A stretch of 64,000 bases of DNA from Fibrobacter sp. UWT2 (GCF_900142545.1 NZ_FRBF01000016.1:1-64000); one strand, 5' to 3'; numbered from the stretch's first letter, positions 7,887 through 17,901 are shown. Made by a program: numbers and translations. Notes: generated by a model not told the origin, from the letters alone.

Positions 7887-10800
7887 ATGATTAAGGCCAG
7901 TATCTATAAACCGATAACCATGCTCATGGTCATTTTGACCGTGGTGGTTTTCGGTCTCTACACCTACAGCATGATGGTGGTGGACCTGATGCCGAAATTC
8001 GACGTCCCCGTGGTCACCGGTACCATCATCTATCCGGGTGCAAACCCCGAAGAAATCGAAACGACCATCATCAAGCCTATCGAAGAACAGGTGGAACTGG
8101 TGGACGGTATCGACTACGTGCAGTCGATATGCCTTGAAAACTACGGTATCGTGGTCGCCATGTTCAACATGGGTATCAACGTGGACGTGGCAGCAAACGA
8201 CGTGCGTTCCAAGATTGAACTTGCCGCAGCCGACTTCCCGGATGCCGTGCAGGCCCCGATTATTTCGAAGGTGGACATTAACGGTGCCGCCATCATGTCC
8301 ATTTCGTTTACCGGACCGCTCAACTCCACGGAACTCCGCCAGAAGGTGGAAGACGAAATCGAACCGCTGTTCACCTCTGTTCCGGGCGTGGCAAGCGTTG
8401 ACCTTTTCGGTGGTACCACTCGCCAGATTTCCATTGAACTTGACAAGGACAAAATGATTGACCGCAATGTAGACATTGCGACCATCATGGGAGTTTTCGG
8501 ACAAGCTAACGTCAACAACCCGATTGGTGAAGTCATCGGCAAGCACAAGAATACGACCGTGCGTACCGCAGGTAAGTTCACCAGCCTCGATGAAATGCGC
8601 GACCTGGATATTCCGACCCAAACAGGCGTGATCAAGCTTTCTGAAATCGCCGACGTCAAGGACACGATTGAATCGATTACTTCTGCTTCTCGCTTCAACG
8701 GAACGAACTCTGTTTCACTCGATATCAAGAAGCGTTCCGACGCTAACGTGGTTGAAGTTTCAAGAGGCGTGCTCAAGCGCATGGCCCAGATTCAGCAAAC
8801 ACTCCCCGAAGGATTCGAACTTCACCTGGTTTACGACAAGTCCGAAGCCGTGAACGAAGCTGTCGATAACGTGATTCAGAATATCGTTATCGCAATCGGC
8901 CTTACGGCTGGACTTTTGCTCTTGTTCCTCGGCAAGTTCTCGACCATGTTCATTGCGGCCCTTACGATGCCGATTTCCGTGATTGGTGCATTTACCCTTA
9001 TGTATTTTGCGGGCTTTGGCATCAACATGATGTCGCTCATGGCTCTGTCGAGTTCCGTGGGTCTGTTGGTGACGAACTCTATCGTGGTGCTTGAAAACAT
9101 TAACGAAAAATTAAAACTTGGACTTGACCCGAAAGAAGCTGCTTACCGAGGCACCAGTGAAATCATGGTCGCCATCATGGCTTCGACACTCACCAACGTT
9201 TGCGTGTTCGTGCCGATTGCCTTCATGAAGTCCATTGCCGGTATCTTCTTTAGAACGTTCGGTCTGACCATGGTGTTTGCAACCTTCGTGTCGCTCTTGG
9301 TGACTTTCACCTTGACACCGCTCATGGCAGCCTACTTGTTCAAAGGCAAGAAGAAAGACGAAAACGGAAACATTATCGAAGAAAAGCCCTCGATTCTTGA
9401 CCGAATTTTGTCCCTTTTCCCTAAGGCCCTGAATGGGATTCGCTTTGTATACCTCAAGACCCTTTCGTTCTGCCTTTCTGTTCCGGGTGTTATATTCCAA
9501 GTCGTTGCACTTGGCGCAGGAATTTTCTTTGTGGGTGTTCTTGCGAAGAACTTCTTGACCGTCGAAGTGATGCCGAAACAGGACCAGGGCATGATTTCGG
9601 TGAAGCTCGAAATGCCTGTGGGTACTAACATCGAAACCACCGACAGCATAGCACGTATTATCGAAGAGCGAGTCAAGGGTGTTCCCGAAATTGTGCACTA
9701 CAGCATGAACGTGGGTGGTTCTGACGGTTTTACGACCGTAAACCAGGCTACCATGCGTGTAAAGCTCTTGAAGGACTGGGAAGGCCGTACTCGTAGTACC
9801 GACCAAATCGTCGATTCGCTACGCCCTTACCTTGCAAATATTCCTGATGCATTTATTTCGATCAAGTCTACTTCCGCTTCTGAAATGCAGAACAACTCCG
9901 CTGGCGACGTGGTGCTCGAAGTGAGCGGTCTGCATGCAGACTCCGTGGTGAAGGCTTCCGAAATCGTGATGGATAAAATCAAGGAAACCATCGAAGGTGT
10001 CGTCGACGTGAAGATGAGCTACGAAGCGGGTAAGCCCGAAATTCGACTTCTCCCGAACCGTCAGGCTCTCGCCGATTATGGCATTACGCTCAAGACAGCC
10101 GCCAACTACAACTACATTGCAGTGAGCGGTTATGAAGCAGGCCAGTACACCGACGACGGCGAAGAATACGATGTCTATGTGCGTATGATGGAAAAAGACC
10201 GTCAGAGCCACGTAGACATCGAAAACCTCCCGATTTTGACCCCCAAGGGTTATGTGAACGCTAACGAACTCTTCTTTATCGAAGACGGTGCAGGCCCGAC
10301 CCGTATTGACCGTAAGCGCAAGATGAGACGTGTTGACGTTTCGATGAACTTGTTGCCTGGACACACGACTGGTGAAATCATGGGCAAGGTCGGAGCGCTC
10401 GCCGCAGAAATGAAGGACCAAGTTCCCGAAGGAATTTCGTTCGGCTTTGGCGGTAACGCAGACATGCAGAATGACATGGTGGACGAATTCAAGACGGCTA
10501 TCTTGATGGCTATCATCCTCACCTACATTTTGCTGATTGCATTGCTCGAAAGCTTTGCCCAGCCGTTCATTATTATGACGACAATCCCGATGGGTGCTAT
10601 AGGCGTGATTCTTTCCCTTATCGTTACCGGCAAGGCACTTTCGATGATTGCCTTGATGGCTATCGTGATGCTTATCGGTGTGGTGGTGAACAACGCTATT
10701 CTATTGCTTGACGAAGCAAACCGACTGCTACGAAGTGGCGCGATGGGCAGACGATCTGCCATTATGACCGCAGGCGAAACCAAGTTCCAGCCGATTGTAC

Positions 10801-11033
10801 TTGCAACGTTTGCATCTGTGGTGGCTCAGCTTCCGCTTGCGTTCGCTCTCGGTGGTAACGTGGCTGCTATGACCCAGCCGATGGGTATTGCCTCTGTGGG
10901 TGGTTTGATTGTGTCTGCAATCCTTACCATGTACCTGGTGCCGACCTTCTTCTGGCTCCCGAACGCCATCTTCCACAAGGCGAAAAAGAAAGCCGGAAAC
11001 ATCAAGAAGAATTTACAGCGCCACAAGGCATAA
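7887..11033 (+). CDS. RND family efflux transporter permease (AcrB/HAE1-like)
   Basis: Proton-driven inner-membrane pump of the hydrophobe/amphiphile efflux family, 1048 aa, the expected length. One N-terminal membrane helix (residues 11-31) precedes the first porter domain beginning FDVPVVTGTIIYPGANPEEIETTI, a hallmark of HAE1 pumps. Six helices follow near 335-500, then a second helix/porter repeat from about 540 and helices 865-1025. The repeated motif PISVIGAF in the first half is matched by PMGAIGVI in the second. GGAGATGATTCTG precedes the ATG. The operon layout TolC-adaptor-pump is complete; no regulator lies beside it, and the substrate cannot be read from sequence. Confidence 0.95.
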   Translation: MIKASIYKPITMLMVILTVVVFGLYTYSMMVVDLMPKFDVPVVTGTIIYPGANPEEIETTIIKPIEEQVELVDGIDYVQSICLENYGIVVAMFNMGINVDVAANDVRSKIELAAADFPDAVQAPIISKVDINGAAIMSISFTGPLNSTELRQKVEDEIEPLFTSVPGVASVDLFGGTTRQISIELDKDKMIDRNVDIATIMGVFGQANVNNPIGEVIGKHKNTTVRTAGKFTSLDEMRDLDIPTQTGVIKLSEIADVKDTIESITSASRFNGTNSVSLDIKKRSDANVVEVSRGVLKRMAQIQQTLPEGFELHLVYDKSEAVNEAVDNVIQNIVIAIGLTAGLLLLFLGKFSTMFIAALTMPISVIGAFTLMYFAGFGINMMSLMALSSSVGLLVTNSIVVLENINEKLKLGLDPKEAAYRGTSEIMVAIMASTLTNVCVFVPIAFMKSIAGIFFRTFGLTMVFATFVSLLVTFTLTPLMAAYLFKGKKKDENGNIIEEKPSILDRILSLFPKALNGIRFVYLKTLSFCLSVPGVIFQVVALGAGIFFVGVLAKNFLTVEVMPKQDQGMISVKLEMPVGTNIETTDSIARIIEERVKGVPEIVHYSMNVGGSDGFTTVNQATMRVKLLKDWEGRTRSTDQIVDSLRPYLANIPDAFISIKSTSASEMQNNSAGDVVLEVSGLHADSVVKASEIVMDKIKETIEGVVDVKMSYEAGKPEIRLLPNRQALADYGITLKTAANYNYIAVSGYEAGQYTDDGEEYDVYVRMMEKDRQSHVDIENLPILTPKGYVNANELFFIEDGAGPTRIDRKRKMRRVDVSMNLLPGHTTGEIMGKVGALAAEMKDQVPEGISFGFGGNADMQNDMVDEFKTAILMAIILTYILLIALLESFAQPFIIMTTIPMGAIGVILSLIVTGKALSMIALMAIVMLIGVVVNNAILLLDEANRLLRSGAMGRRSAIMTAGETKFQPIVLATFASVVAQLPLAFALGGNVAAMTQPMGIASVGGLIVSAILTMYLVPTFFWLPNAIFHKAKKKAGNIKKNLQRHKA

Positions 11034-11058
11034 GATTTAGACAATAGAGAGAGAAGTA

Positions 11059-11094
11059 AGTCTCGGTCGCACGACCGGGACTTTTTGTTTTTTT
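11059..11094 (+). terminator. Rho-independent terminator after the efflux operon
   Basis: AGTCTCGGTCG CAC GACCGGGACT followed by TTTTTGTTTTTTTT, 25 nt after the pump stop codon. Confidence 0.9.
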
Positions 11095-11145
11095 TGCAAT
11101 CACGTGTTTGCACGCTTGAGCGGGAATGTTTTTTATTTTCGCGGT

Positions 11146-12411
11146 ATGGAACCTTTACTTTCTACGAAATGGTGTCGCGAGCACAATGTCGCCTTACTCG
11201 GCTACTTGAGCGACTCGCATCAGCCCTTCCCTATTGCAGTCACGGATGACAGCGACGATTTCTTGTTGCAGAAGGTGCGAACGGAGCTTGGCGAGCCTAT
11301 ACAAGCCTGCATCAGGAGCAAGGCCGAAATTCACCAGATTCTTAGCCAGAATACGGACGGCCTAGAAGAGGTTCTTTTGAAGCCCGAGAATGCGCAAAAC
11401 GCCTCTTGGGAATCCGAACCGATCGTGAATTTGGTCGACAACCTGATAGAGCAGGCCATTGATTTCAAAGCCTCCGATATTCATCTGGAACCCTCCACGG
11501 AATCCTTACGAGTACGCTTAAGGCAAGACGGTTTACTGAAAGACCATAAAAGTTTGCCCTTGTGGATTCAAGAACCCATTCTGGTACGACTGAAGATTCT
11601 CGCCGACATTGACATTACAGACAAAAGAATTCCCCACGACGGGTCATTCACATTTAACGGCTTTAGGCACAGCGCCAACATTCGTGTGAGCACGCTCCCC
11701 GTACAAGGGGGCGAAAAATGCGTTCTTCGAATCCTCCCGACTTCGAGCCATCAAGCACCTAAGTTATCGGCATTGCATTTAAGTCCGGCCAGCGAAGCGT
11801 TCTTGAAGAACGTTTTCAACAGTCCGCAGGGATTGTTCTTGGTAACAGGTCCAACAGGCTCCGGAAAGACCACCACGCTCCATGCCGGTTTGCAAGAGAT
11901 CTTGCACAAGCAGGTGAATGTGACAACGATTGAAGACCCGGTAGAATACCCACTGGATGGTGCCGCCCAGGTGCAGGTGAACGAAAAATGCGGATTCACC
12001 TTTGCCGTAGCGCTCCGGGCCATATTGCGCCAGGACCCCGACGTGATCATGGTAGGGGAAATCCGCGACAAGGAAACGGCGCAAATCGCCCTCCGCGCTG
12101 CGCAAACCGGTCACTTGGTCGTCTCAACGCTTCACACGAATTCAGCCAAGGCCGGTTTCACCCGCCTCAAAGACTTGGGCGTTTCGCAAACGGCCCTGCA
12201 GGAATCACTTCTGGGCGTTATGGCGCAGCGCCTTTTGCGGTGCCGTCCGGCCCAAGGACTTCCTTATTCGGGTCGGAGGGCGGTTGTAGAAATCCTCAAG
12301 CCCGACGGAACTTATGTTGACGGGACACTCCGGGAAAACGCCTTGAAGCTAGTTGAAGACGGTTTCACCGACCAAGAAGAAATCCAACGTGTAATTGGCC
12401 CTACTCCCTAA
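11146..12411 (+). CDS. GspE/PilB-type secretion/pilus assembly ATPase
   Basis: Hexameric ATPase of the type II secretion/type IV pilus class, 421 aa from the ATG at 11146; an upstream in-frame TTG (11104) would add 14 untypical residues. A short N-terminal region (1-95) replaces the usual longer GspE N-domain. The core has the LVDNLIEQAIDFKASDIHLEP segment, Walker A GPTGSGKTTT, the Asp box TIEDPVEYPLDG, Walker B DPDVIMVGEIRD and the His box TGHLVVSTLHTN. The tetracysteine zinc motif of true GspE is absent, with only one Cys (CRPA) left. No pilin, GspF or GspG gene is adjacent, so it is an orphan whose partners must lie elsewhere. No Shine-Dalgarno is evident. Confidence 0.88.
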   Translation: MEPLLSTKWCREHNVALLGYLSDSHQPFPIAVTDDSDDFLLQKVRTELGEPIQACIRSKAEIHQILSQNTDGLEEVLLKPENAQNASWESEPIVNLVDNLIEQAIDFKASDIHLEPSTESLRVRLRQDGLLKDHKSLPLWIQEPILVRLKILADIDITDKRIPHDGSFTFNGFRHSANIRVSTLPVQGGEKCVLRILPTSSHQAPKLSALHLSPASEAFLKNVFNSPQGLFLVTGPTGSGKTTTLHAGLQEILHKQVNVTTIEDPVEYPLDGAAQVQVNEKCGFTFAVALRAILRQDPDVIMVGEIRDKETAQIALRAAQTGHLVVSTLHTNSAKAGFTRLKDLGVSQTALQESLLGVMAQRLLRCRPAQGLPYSGRRAVVEILKPDGTYVDGTLRENALKLVEDGFTDQEEIQRVIGPTP

Positions 12412-12421
12412 CCACAGCCCA

Positions 12422-12450
12422 CTTCCTACAGTCTACTTCCTACTGTCTAC
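12422..12450. repeat. Short degenerate direct repeat (CTTCCTACxGTCTA type)
   Basis: Two near-copies of CTTCCTAC-(A/T)GTCTAC in tandem between the ATPase gene and the next promoter. The complementary motif (GTAGGAAGTAGAC) recurs upstream of ilvC at 24627-24656, so it appears to be dispersed intergenic low-complexity sequence. Confidence 0.5.
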
Positions 12451-12454
12451 TATT

Positions 12455-12471
12455 TTACTATATTCTCGGCC
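12455..12471 (+). promoter_or_regulatory. Candidate -10 element abutting the MCE gene start
   Basis: TTACTATATT with TATATT at 12459-12464, 7 nt before the ATG and without a Shine-Dalgarno, the same geometry as at dnaX. Confidence 0.5.
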
Positions 12472-13479
12472 ATGAAGATTTCCGACCGTGCATTGGGTTA
12501 CATTTCACTGATAGCGTTGTTTGGGCTATTTGCCATCATCGCCTATTCTATGTGGGATGCCCATCACGAGGCCACCACCATTATCCAGGTCGATTTCGAT
12601 GAACTGGGCTCCCTGCAGCCCGAAGACCAGGTAGTGATTCGCGGATACACCGTCGGAACCATCGGCAAAGTCCAATGGCTTGGCGACCGCGCCCGCGTAG
12701 AAATCAAGTTCAACCAGCCCATCGTAATTCGCGAAGGCACCCAGTTCAACAACACCAATTACGCCATCATGGGCCAGCGCAGGCTGGAAATCATTCCTTC
12801 CAAGACGGGAAAGGTTCTCCCCGACAGCTACATCCATCAGGGTCACTTTGAACCGGGTATTGCCGAAGTTTTGCGCTACATCGAAAACGTGAACGACCAG
12901 GTGGAAACCATTCGCCAGATTATCTACCTGGTGACCAACGGAGACTCGGCACACCGTTCCGCCAGCGACCTCGTGGAATACGTCCTCAAGAACGTCGAAG
13001 TCACCCTCAGCAATACGGAACGTGCGCTCCAGACTTTACAGCCCGCCCTGAACAATCTCTTTGCCCAGGCCGATGTGGCCAGCAAGAATCTACTCGTGAT
13101 TACCAAGCAGGCCGATTCCGCCATAGTCACGGTTACCAACACCGTCAACGAAAAATTGGAACTGGCCGAAAACGCCATGCAGAGAATTTCTGAAGGGGCC
13201 GAAAAGACCAACGACATTATCAACAGCATCGAAGCAGATCCCTTCTACAGCAAGATCCTTTATTCTTCTGAAACGGTGGACAAGGTGAACGAACTGGTCA
13301 CCAAGCTCAACGAAATCGTGCGAGCCATCGACACAAAGGGCATCAAGATGCTTGACGAAAACGGCAATCCGGTCAAGCCCTTCGCTTGGAAGAACCTGAA
13401 CCTTGTCGGAAAGACCGCCCGAGAAAAAGCTCGCGAACGCGCCGAAAAAGCCAACGTCAATAAAGCCCAGAGCGAGTAA
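12472..13479 (+). CDS. MCE/MlaD-family protein
   Basis: Membrane-anchored lipid-transfer component, 335 aa. One N-terminal membrane helix (residues 9-27) is followed by an MCE domain at about 36-115 (VDFDELGSLQPEDQVVIRGYTVGTIGKVQ...GTQFNNTNYAIMGQRRLEI). The rest is long helical, Asn/Glu-rich coiled coil typical of MCE proteins that span the periplasm. Homologues bind phospholipid in Mla or Mce transport systems, but the ATPase and permease genes usually alongside are missing here. recG follows after 3 nt, so the two are likely co-transcribed. The start lies 7 nt from a TATATT element. Confidence 0.85.
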   Translation: MKISDRALGYISLIALFGLFAIIAYSMWDAHHEATTIIQVDFDELGSLQPEDQVVIRGYTVGTIGKVQWLGDRARVEIKFNQPIVIREGTQFNNTNYAIMGQRRLEIIPSKTGKVLPDSYIHQGHFEPGIAEVLRYIENVNDQVETIRQIIYLVTNGDSAHRSASDLVEYVLKNVEVTLSNTERALQTLQPALNNLFAQADVASKNLLVITKQADSAIVTVTNTVNEKLELAENAMQRISEGAEKTNDIINSIEADPFYSKILYSSETVDKVNELVTKLNEIVRAIDTKGIKMLDENGNPVKPFAWKNLNLVGKTAREKARERAEKANVNKAQSE

Positions 13480-13482
13480 GCC

Positions 13483-15531
13483 ATGGACTTAAGCAACCTT
13501 CCCAAAATGGGACCGAAAAGCCTTGAGGCTCTCAAGTCTACAGGCATCGTTTCGCTTTCGGATTTTCTGTACAATATTCCGCGCACCTACCTGGACCAGA
13601 CCAAGGTCAGTTCTATCGGAAACTTGCATGTAGGTGAACGAGCCGTCGTTATCGGTAAGATCATTCGTGGAGGCATCATTCGCGGCCGAGGCAGCCGTTT
13701 TGTAGCGACCCTTGCCGACGGAACGGGTGAAATCACCCTGACATTCTTTAAGGGAGCCTCGTACCAGAGCAGACGCCTGCAGCCGGGTTCGCGCTGGCTT
13801 GCCACAGGAGTCGTAGGCGAATATCGCGGGCTCCAGATGACGCACCCCGACATGCAGCCCATGGACGAAGACGAACAGTTCAGCGGCCAAATTCTGCCGG
13901 TATATTCCATGACCGAAGCAATGGTCAAGGCCCGCATTACGCAGAAGGCGTTACGCAACTGGTATAGCGTCATCTTTCATTTTCCGGCTCTGACGATTTC
14001 AGGAATTTGCCCCAAGGAACTGACAGACTATTTGCATTTTAACGCGGTGCTGAACAACCTGCGCGTTCTGCACAAGCCCGCCGATTTTGAATCCATTCGC
14101 AAGTCCAAGCGAGAACTAAAAGTTTTGGAGCTGCTCCCCTTCTGCCTGCGCATGGTGAAGCGGCGCGAGAACCAGAAGGTTCGCGGGCACGAAAGGCAAA
14201 TTGACTTGGGCCAGGTCATGCTCGCCAAGTCGAGGCTTCCCTTTAATTTAACGGGCGGGCAGGACGCGGCGCTGAACCGCATCATCGACGGTCTGAACGG
14301 CAAGAAGCAATTCCACGCCTTACTGCAAGGTGACGTAGGCTGCGGCAAGACGGTGGTCGCCCTGCTCGCCATGCTGGCCGTATGCGGCGCTGGCGAGCAA
14401 TGCGCATTGATGGTGCCGACCGACATCTTGGCACGCCAGCATTTTAAGCAGATGAAACCCTTCTTTGAGGCAGCAGGAATGCGCATTCAACTTTTAGTTG
14501 GGGCGACCCCCGCCGCCGAAAAACGCCAAATTCTGGGCGAACTCCAGATGGGACTTTGCCAAGCCGTGATTGGCACTCATGCGCTTTTCTCGAAGGATGT
14601 AACTTTTGCGAAGCTCGGCTTCGTCATTATCGATGAACAGCACCGCTTTGGCGTGAACCAGCGCGAAGCATTACTTTCGAAAGGCGAATACCCTGACATG
14701 CTCGTCATGAGCGCCACGCCGATTCCCCGAAGCCTCGCCATGACCTTATACGGCGACTTGCAAGTCATTTCGATCAAGGAAAAACCTGCAGGCCGAAAGC
14801 CCGTGAAGACTCGCCTCGTCAGCCCCGACAAGCGTAACGACATGAAGAAATTCATCTGCAGCGAGGCGAAGGGCGGAAATCTTTGCTACTGGATTGTAAG
14901 CCGCGTCGGTAGCGACGACGAAGGCAATTCCCGCAGCGTCGAAGATGTGGTGAACGAATTGCGCGCTTTTGATTCCAGCGTTGTCGTGGAAGGCATTCAC
15001 GGCCAAATGGACGAAGAAGAACGCGATGGCATTTTAAAGAGATTCGCCGCCGGAGAAGTCCATATTCTTGTCGCAACGACGGTGATTGAAGTCGGCGTGA
15101 ACGTCCCCGAAGCAAACATCATGGCGATCGACCAGCCCGACCGTTTCGGGCTGGCGCAGCTGCACCAGTTGCGTGGACGCGTGGGTCGCGGCGATGTGCA
15201 GGCCTGGTGTTTCTTGATGATGCCCGATGGCGAAGCTGCCGCAAATTCACTGGAACGCCTGACTCAATTCAGCCACACCGACGACGGTTTCGAAATCGCA
15301 GAACTCGACTTGCAGACTCGCGGCGCCGGCAACCTGGAAGGCAACGAACAGAGCGGCAGCTGGGTATTCCGCTGGTTCGACTGGATTGCCGACCAGGAAC
15401 TCATCGCACAAACCCTGCAAATGGCCGAAGCCATCTTAAAAGACAAGGACTCCTTCGATGAAGAAGCCCGTGAAAGAATCCAGCTGTGGTATAGCGAAAA
15501 GAAATCCGCCAACGAAGACGGCGTTCACTAA
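13483..15531 (+). CDS. recG: ATP-dependent DNA helicase RecG
   Basis: Branch-migration helicase acting on stalled forks and Holliday junctions, 682 aa, normal length. An N-terminal wedge/OB domain (about 1-180: DLSNLPKMGPKSLEALKSTGI, ADGTGEITLTFF) precedes the SF2 motor with Walker A GDVGCGKT, motif II DEQH (in IIDEQHRFGVNQRE), motif III MSATPIPRSLAMTLYGD and motif VI QLHQLRGRVGRG. The C-terminus has the family's LEGNEQSG loop. It starts 3 nt after the MCE gene with no clear ribosome binding site, implying translational coupling. Confidence 0.96.
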   Translation: MDLSNLPKMGPKSLEALKSTGIVSLSDFLYNIPRTYLDQTKVSSIGNLHVGERAVVIGKIIRGGIIRGRGSRFVATLADGTGEITLTFFKGASYQSRRLQPGSRWLATGVVGEYRGLQMTHPDMQPMDEDEQFSGQILPVYSMTEAMVKARITQKALRNWYSVIFHFPALTISGICPKELTDYLHFNAVLNNLRVLHKPADFESIRKSKRELKVLELLPFCLRMVKRRENQKVRGHERQIDLGQVMLAKSRLPFNLTGGQDAALNRIIDGLNGKKQFHALLQGDVGCGKTVVALLAMLAVCGAGEQCALMVPTDILARQHFKQMKPFFEAAGMRIQLLVGATPAAEKRQILGELQMGLCQAVIGTHALFSKDVTFAKLGFVIIDEQHRFGVNQREALLSKGEYPDMLVMSATPIPRSLAMTLYGDLQVISIKEKPAGRKPVKTRLVSPDKRNDMKKFICSEAKGGNLCYWIVSRVGSDDEGNSRSVEDVVNELRAFDSSVVVEGIHGQMDEEERDGILKRFAAGEVHILVATTVIEVGVNVPEANIMAIDQPDRFGLAQLHQLRGRVGRGDVQAWCFLMMPDGEAAANSLERLTQFSHTDDGFEIAELDLQTRGAGNLEGNEQSGSWVFRWFDWIADQELIAQTLQMAEAILKDKDSFDEEARERIQLWYSEKKSANEDGVH

Positions 15532-15532
15532 T

Positions 15533-15838
15533 TTACTCTAGCATCGGGGCCACCGTCAAAATGACAAGCCCGATCAAGACCACGTTCAAGAAGAAAAAGG
15601 AACGGCGGACAATTTTATAGAACAGCGGCAACCAGTGAAACACATGGTCGCTAGGCTGCACCAGTTCCTTGAAACCGAGAAATACGCTGATAGCGCCCGT
15701 GACAATCATCATCATGGCGCCCACGAAATAGCCCTCGTTCCACACGGCAACCGTAAGGATCGTTCCCATGAGCATGGCGATTACACCAACGGCAGCTTCG
15801 ATGCGCAGAATCAATTTGTTCAATTTTTCTTTATTCAA
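15533..15838 (-). CDS. Small integral membrane protein of unknown function
   Basis: I chose the TTG at 15838 as start. GAGGAAAACC lies just upstream, and TATATTTG at about 15863-15870 (minus) looks like its -10. The frame stays open to 15985, but that extra part would contain the promoter. The resulting 101-residue protein begins MNKEKLNKLILRIEAAVG and has three hydrophobic segments (about 12-29, 34-55 and 78-98), with a polar loop FKELVQPSDHVFHW between. No known family is recognised. It converges on recG with a single base between the stop codons. Confidence 0.65.
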   Translation of the reverse strand: MNKEKLNKLILRIEAAVGVIAMLMGTILTVAVWNEGYFVGAMMMIVTGAISVFLGFKELVQPSDHVFHWLPLFYKIVRRSFFFLNVVLIGLVILTVAPMLE

Positions 15839-15997
15839 GGTTTTCCTCAGCTGTAGAGTTGCAAATATAAAAATTAATCCGGGCCGTAAATTACAATGTT
15901 GATACCGATTTGCTACCGTAATAACAACGGAAGTAAAACATAATAACGATTTTTTTACAGTGTTTCTAATTTTGGGTCGCCTCAATTAGGAAACCCT

Positions 15998-17461
15998 ATG
16001 AAAGCCCACAAAATATTCGTGATTACGGGAGCAATCGCAGCCAATGTTATGGCCGGCGGTTTAAATACCAACACCAACCAGTCCATCGCCTACCAGCGAA
16101 ACGTAGCACGCTACGCAACGACAGAAAACGATGCGCCCTATTTCAACCCTGCTGGGACCGCATTCATGAAAGACGGCTGGCACTTATCCCTGAATTCCCA
16201 GGCATTCTGGCAAAGCCGCAGCACCGTTACAGAAAGCCCGCTTTTCGATGGCGACGGCGAAAAGAAGTTTGAAGGCAAAGCCCAGATTCCCGCCATGCCC
16301 AGCATTCTCGCCACATGGCACCGCGGCAAGCTGGCCATTTCCGGCTATTTTGGCATTCTAGGCGGAGGCGGAAAACTGAACTACACTAAGGGCATTCCCT
16401 CCTTCGAAGCAGCAATTGCGCAGATTCCGGGACTGTTGTCCCAAAGCGGGCTCGAAACCTCTGCATACGATGTTGACCTTTCCCTTAAGGGAGCCTCGTA
16501 CGTGTACGGCATCGGACTAGGCGCCGCCTACCAAATCAACGACATGTTCTCGGCCTACTTGGGCGCCAAATTCTGCTACGCCACCAACCATTACGAAGGC
16601 AAGCTCAAGAACGTGCAGCTCAACCCGAAAAATGCACAACTAGGATTGAATGGCGATATGGTCAAGGCCGCCGCCACATTCAACGCCATCTCTGACGGCT
16701 TGGCGGAAAAAGCAGAACAAGCCGCAGGGGCCGCCAAGCAATATGCCGCAGCCGGCGACATGCAAACTGCAGCCCAATACGAGGCCCAAGCAAAAGAACT
16801 CACCATCAAGTCCAAGACCTTCGAAAGCGTTGCAGAACAGGTCTCCGACCGAGAACTTGACGTGACTCAAACCGGCTGGGGAATCACACCCATCGCAGGC
16901 ATTGCGTTCAAATACAAGCGCTTGACCGCAGGCATCAAGCTAGAATACAACACCTCTATCGAAATGGAAAACGACACCAAGGTTAACGAAGTCGGCCTTT
17001 CCAACTTCGATGACGGCGTCAAAGCCCACAGCGACATTCCCGCCTCGGTTTATATGGGCGTCACCTACGCTGTCCTAGACAATTTCCGCGTCAGCGCCGG
17101 ATACGGCCACTGGTTTGACTGGTACGCCGATCTGCCCGGCAACCAAGAAGAGCACGCCGATGGAACCGACGAATACTTGGCAGGCATGGAATTTGACTTC
17201 CTTTCCCGCTGGACAGTTAGCGGCGGCGTGCAGTATTCCAGATACCATCTGGATGACGACTACCTGAGCGACATGAACATCATGCTGGACAATGTCACCC
17301 TCGGCGGCGGCTTCGCCTTCCGCGCCACAGACTGGGTCAAGTTCAACGTCGGCTATTTCCACACCATTTATCAGGACTGGACCGAAAAAGAATCCTACGG
17401 CAAGAACACCTACAAGCGCACAAGCCGCGGCATCGGCATCGGCGCCGACCTGGATTTCTAA
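15998..17461 (+). CDS. OmpP1/FadL/TodX-family outer membrane transporter
   Basis: Outer-membrane beta-barrel for uptake of hydrophobic compounds, 487 aa. A signal peptide ends at about residue 20 (NVMAGG). The N-terminus GLNTNTNQSIAYQRNVARYATTENDAPYFNPAGTAFM carries the NPAG plug motif of the family, and the C-terminus ends in an aromatic-rich barrel strand (GIGIGADLDF). Residues about 218-290 are an Ala/Gln/Glu-rich helical insertion (EQAAGAAKQYAAAGDMQTAAQYEAQAK) unusual in a barrel, probably an extracellular or periplasmic coiled segment. AGGAAACCCT precedes the ATG. It stands alone, with a terminator behind it. Confidence 0.88.
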   Translation: MKAHKIFVITGAIAANVMAGGLNTNTNQSIAYQRNVARYATTENDAPYFNPAGTAFMKDGWHLSLNSQAFWQSRSTVTESPLFDGDGEKKFEGKAQIPAMPSILATWHRGKLAISGYFGILGGGGKLNYTKGIPSFEAAIAQIPGLLSQSGLETSAYDVDLSLKGASYVYGIGLGAAYQINDMFSAYLGAKFCYATNHYEGKLKNVQLNPKNAQLGLNGDMVKAAATFNAISDGLAEKAEQAAGAAKQYAAAGDMQTAAQYEAQAKELTIKSKTFESVAEQVSDRELDVTQTGWGITPIAGIAFKYKRLTAGIKLEYNTSIEMENDTKVNEVGLSNFDDGVKAHSDIPASVYMGVTYAVLDNFRVSAGYGHWFDWYADLPGNQEEHADGTDEYLAGMEFDFLSRWTVSGGVQYSRYHLDDDYLSDMNIMLDNVTLGGGFAFRATDWVKFNVGYFHTIYQDWTEKESYGKNTYKRTSRGIGIGADLDF

Positions 17462-17490
17462 CCCGCTCCGTAAAACTTAATGAAAAGGAG

Positions 17491-17518
17491 AAGGCTCCCG
17501 CGTCTTGCGGGAGCCTTC
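17491..17518. terminator. Hairpin terminator between the FadL gene and rnpB
   Basis: AAGGCTCCCGC GTCTT GCGGGAGCCTT, a strong 11-bp stem located between two convergent transcripts. The T tract is short on both sides. Confidence 0.75.
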
Positions 17519-17524
17519 ATTAAA

Positions 17525-17888
<364 letters not shown>

Positions 17889-17894
17889 ACCCCA

Positions 17895-17900
17895 AATATA
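17895..17900 (-). promoter_or_regulatory. -10 element of rnpB
   Basis: TATATTTGGGG on the minus strand. The initiation point expected 6-8 nt downstream coincides with the predicted 5' end of the RNA, which gives an independent anchor for the -10 consensus used elsewhere in this window. Confidence 0.55.
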
Positions 17901-17901
17901 G

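Noticed and set aside
7785-10421. Minus-strand frames within the RND pump gene
   Set aside because: His-rich shadows of a normal AcrB-type coding sequence.
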